NCBI GenBank assembly: GCA_025201365.1
Contig: JAIXMF010000004.1
Coordinates: 744,001 to 808,000, forward strand
Length of the DNA: 64,000 bases
Source: Syncephalis plumigaleata
Lineage: Eukaryota; Zoopagomycota; Zoopagomycetes; Zoopagales; Piptocephalidaceae
Reading direction: 5' to 3'
Position 1 is the first letter of the stretch. Each line of letters opens with the position of its first letter. The notes under the pieces are model-generated. The model worked only from the letters and a program-made list of their open reading frames with translations, was not told where the DNA came from and made no database searches. Below, one piece after another: positions 63,641 through 64,000 of the stretch. The position numbers and the translations under genes were made by a program.

Positions 63641-64000
63641 TTAGAACCATGGCTGCCATCCTATAATGAACAAATGAATAAATGATAAATTAAATATGAT
63701 GATAATGGCAATGGCTTACCTGGAAAAATACGACATAGATTCTCTTCATTGGTGGCCTCTCTAATTAGATCGTTTACTTTACACGAGACATCAACAGTAC
63801 GAGCTAGTTTAGCTTGAACTGTTGCTAGAGCTCTTTCTGCCTCGGTATTCACCGGTTTAGCATTGAATCTAACGGATGGCAACACTGGTGTATTATCGGG
63901 ATTATTCTCACGATGCATCGGTACCGTGTCACCCTCTTGTAAATGAATGACCTTTAACGGCGATATCTCCCTAGTTATGCGACAATCAGCATCAGTAATG
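63641..64000 (-). CDS. TEL1: FATC end of a Tel1/ATM-type kinase (partial)
   Basis: Two exons seen: 63720 to beyond 64000, and 63641-63660. The last reads WQPWF-stop. The FATC motif is KVNDLIREATNEENLCRIFP then GWQPWF, closest to ATM (NLL.QA.D..NL.RLFPGW..W). FATC is essential in PIKK kinases. The region before (LPSVRFNAKPVNTEAERALA) is the variable linker after the kinase domain. The gene continues beyond the window edge. DNA-PKcs and TOR also end in FATC; the FPGW form favours ATM/Tel1 and is inference. Confidence 0.7.

Overview
The window is nuclear DNA from an AT-rich, intron-dense, early-diverging fungus (zoopagomycete, mucoromycete or chytrid grade; the exact lineage cannot be told from sequence alone). 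The evidence is spliceosomal introns of about 50-110 nt with GTAAGT-like donors and CTAAT/CTAAC branch sites, fungal families (Urb2, Afi1, siderophore-type two-finger GATA factor, fungalysin, NoxA-type oxidase, Erf4-like and Pxr1 proteins), and genes that yeasts have lost but early fungi keep (FANCI, an augmin HAUS6-like subunit). Long Asn/Ser/Thr/Gln runs are common. No virus-like element, transposon, tRNA or rRNA was recognised.

Layout. 0.5-2.6 kb (+): PHD-finger protein like Cti6. 2.9-8.5 kb (-): the most unusual object, a gene of 68 coding exons, 54 of them exactly one codon long, separated by mutually similar introns in a tandem array of about 82 bp period. It encodes a 133-aa protein with a five-leucine heptad zipper. 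9.1-15.2 kb (+): URB2 in 16 exons. 18.1-21.2 kb (+): SreA/Fep1-type GATA repressor behind a long leader. 21.7-29.1 kb: Erf4-like protein, dihydrofolate synthase, a secreted Cys-rich protein and a DHHC palmitoyltransferase (all -), with a small secreted-peptide gene on + at 26.4-27.1 kb that is a relative of the single-codon-exon gene and shares its 3' end. 29.8-37.1 kb (-): HAUS6-like and FANCI. 37.3-39.9 kb (+): AFI1. 40.1-41.3 kb (-): TFIIE beta. 42.5-44.2 kb (+): NADPH oxidase. 44.6-45.6 kb (-): unidentified secreted protein. 46.4-47.0 kb (+): unidentified gene with a PPxY motif. 47.4-49.3 kb: small membrane protein and RPS18 (-), mitochondrial uS19 (+). 49.5-54.9 kb (-): TFIIH helicase XPB/Ssl2, a small membrane protein and RPL19. 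56.2-56.7 kb (+): small membrane protein. 57.1-59.1 kb (-): phosphoglycerate kinase. 59.8-60.9 kb (+): PXR1. 61.6-63.5 kb (+): fungalysin. 63.6 kb to the edge (-): FATC end of a Tel1/ATM-type kinase.

Most genes are conserved housekeeping functions (ribosome biogenesis, transcription/repair, DNA damage, trafficking), so the region is not an accessory island. Tiny exons recur: start codons are isolated or split by introns in three genes, and exons of 17 and 20 nt occur in others. This suggests a spliceosome tolerant of micro-exons, the setting in which a gene with one codon per exon could arise. Several conserved genes (XPB, PGK, FANCI, PXR1, GATA factor, fungalysin) show isolated frame slips, mostly explained by a homopolymer run that is one base short; these look like consensus errors in the assembly rather than gene decay.
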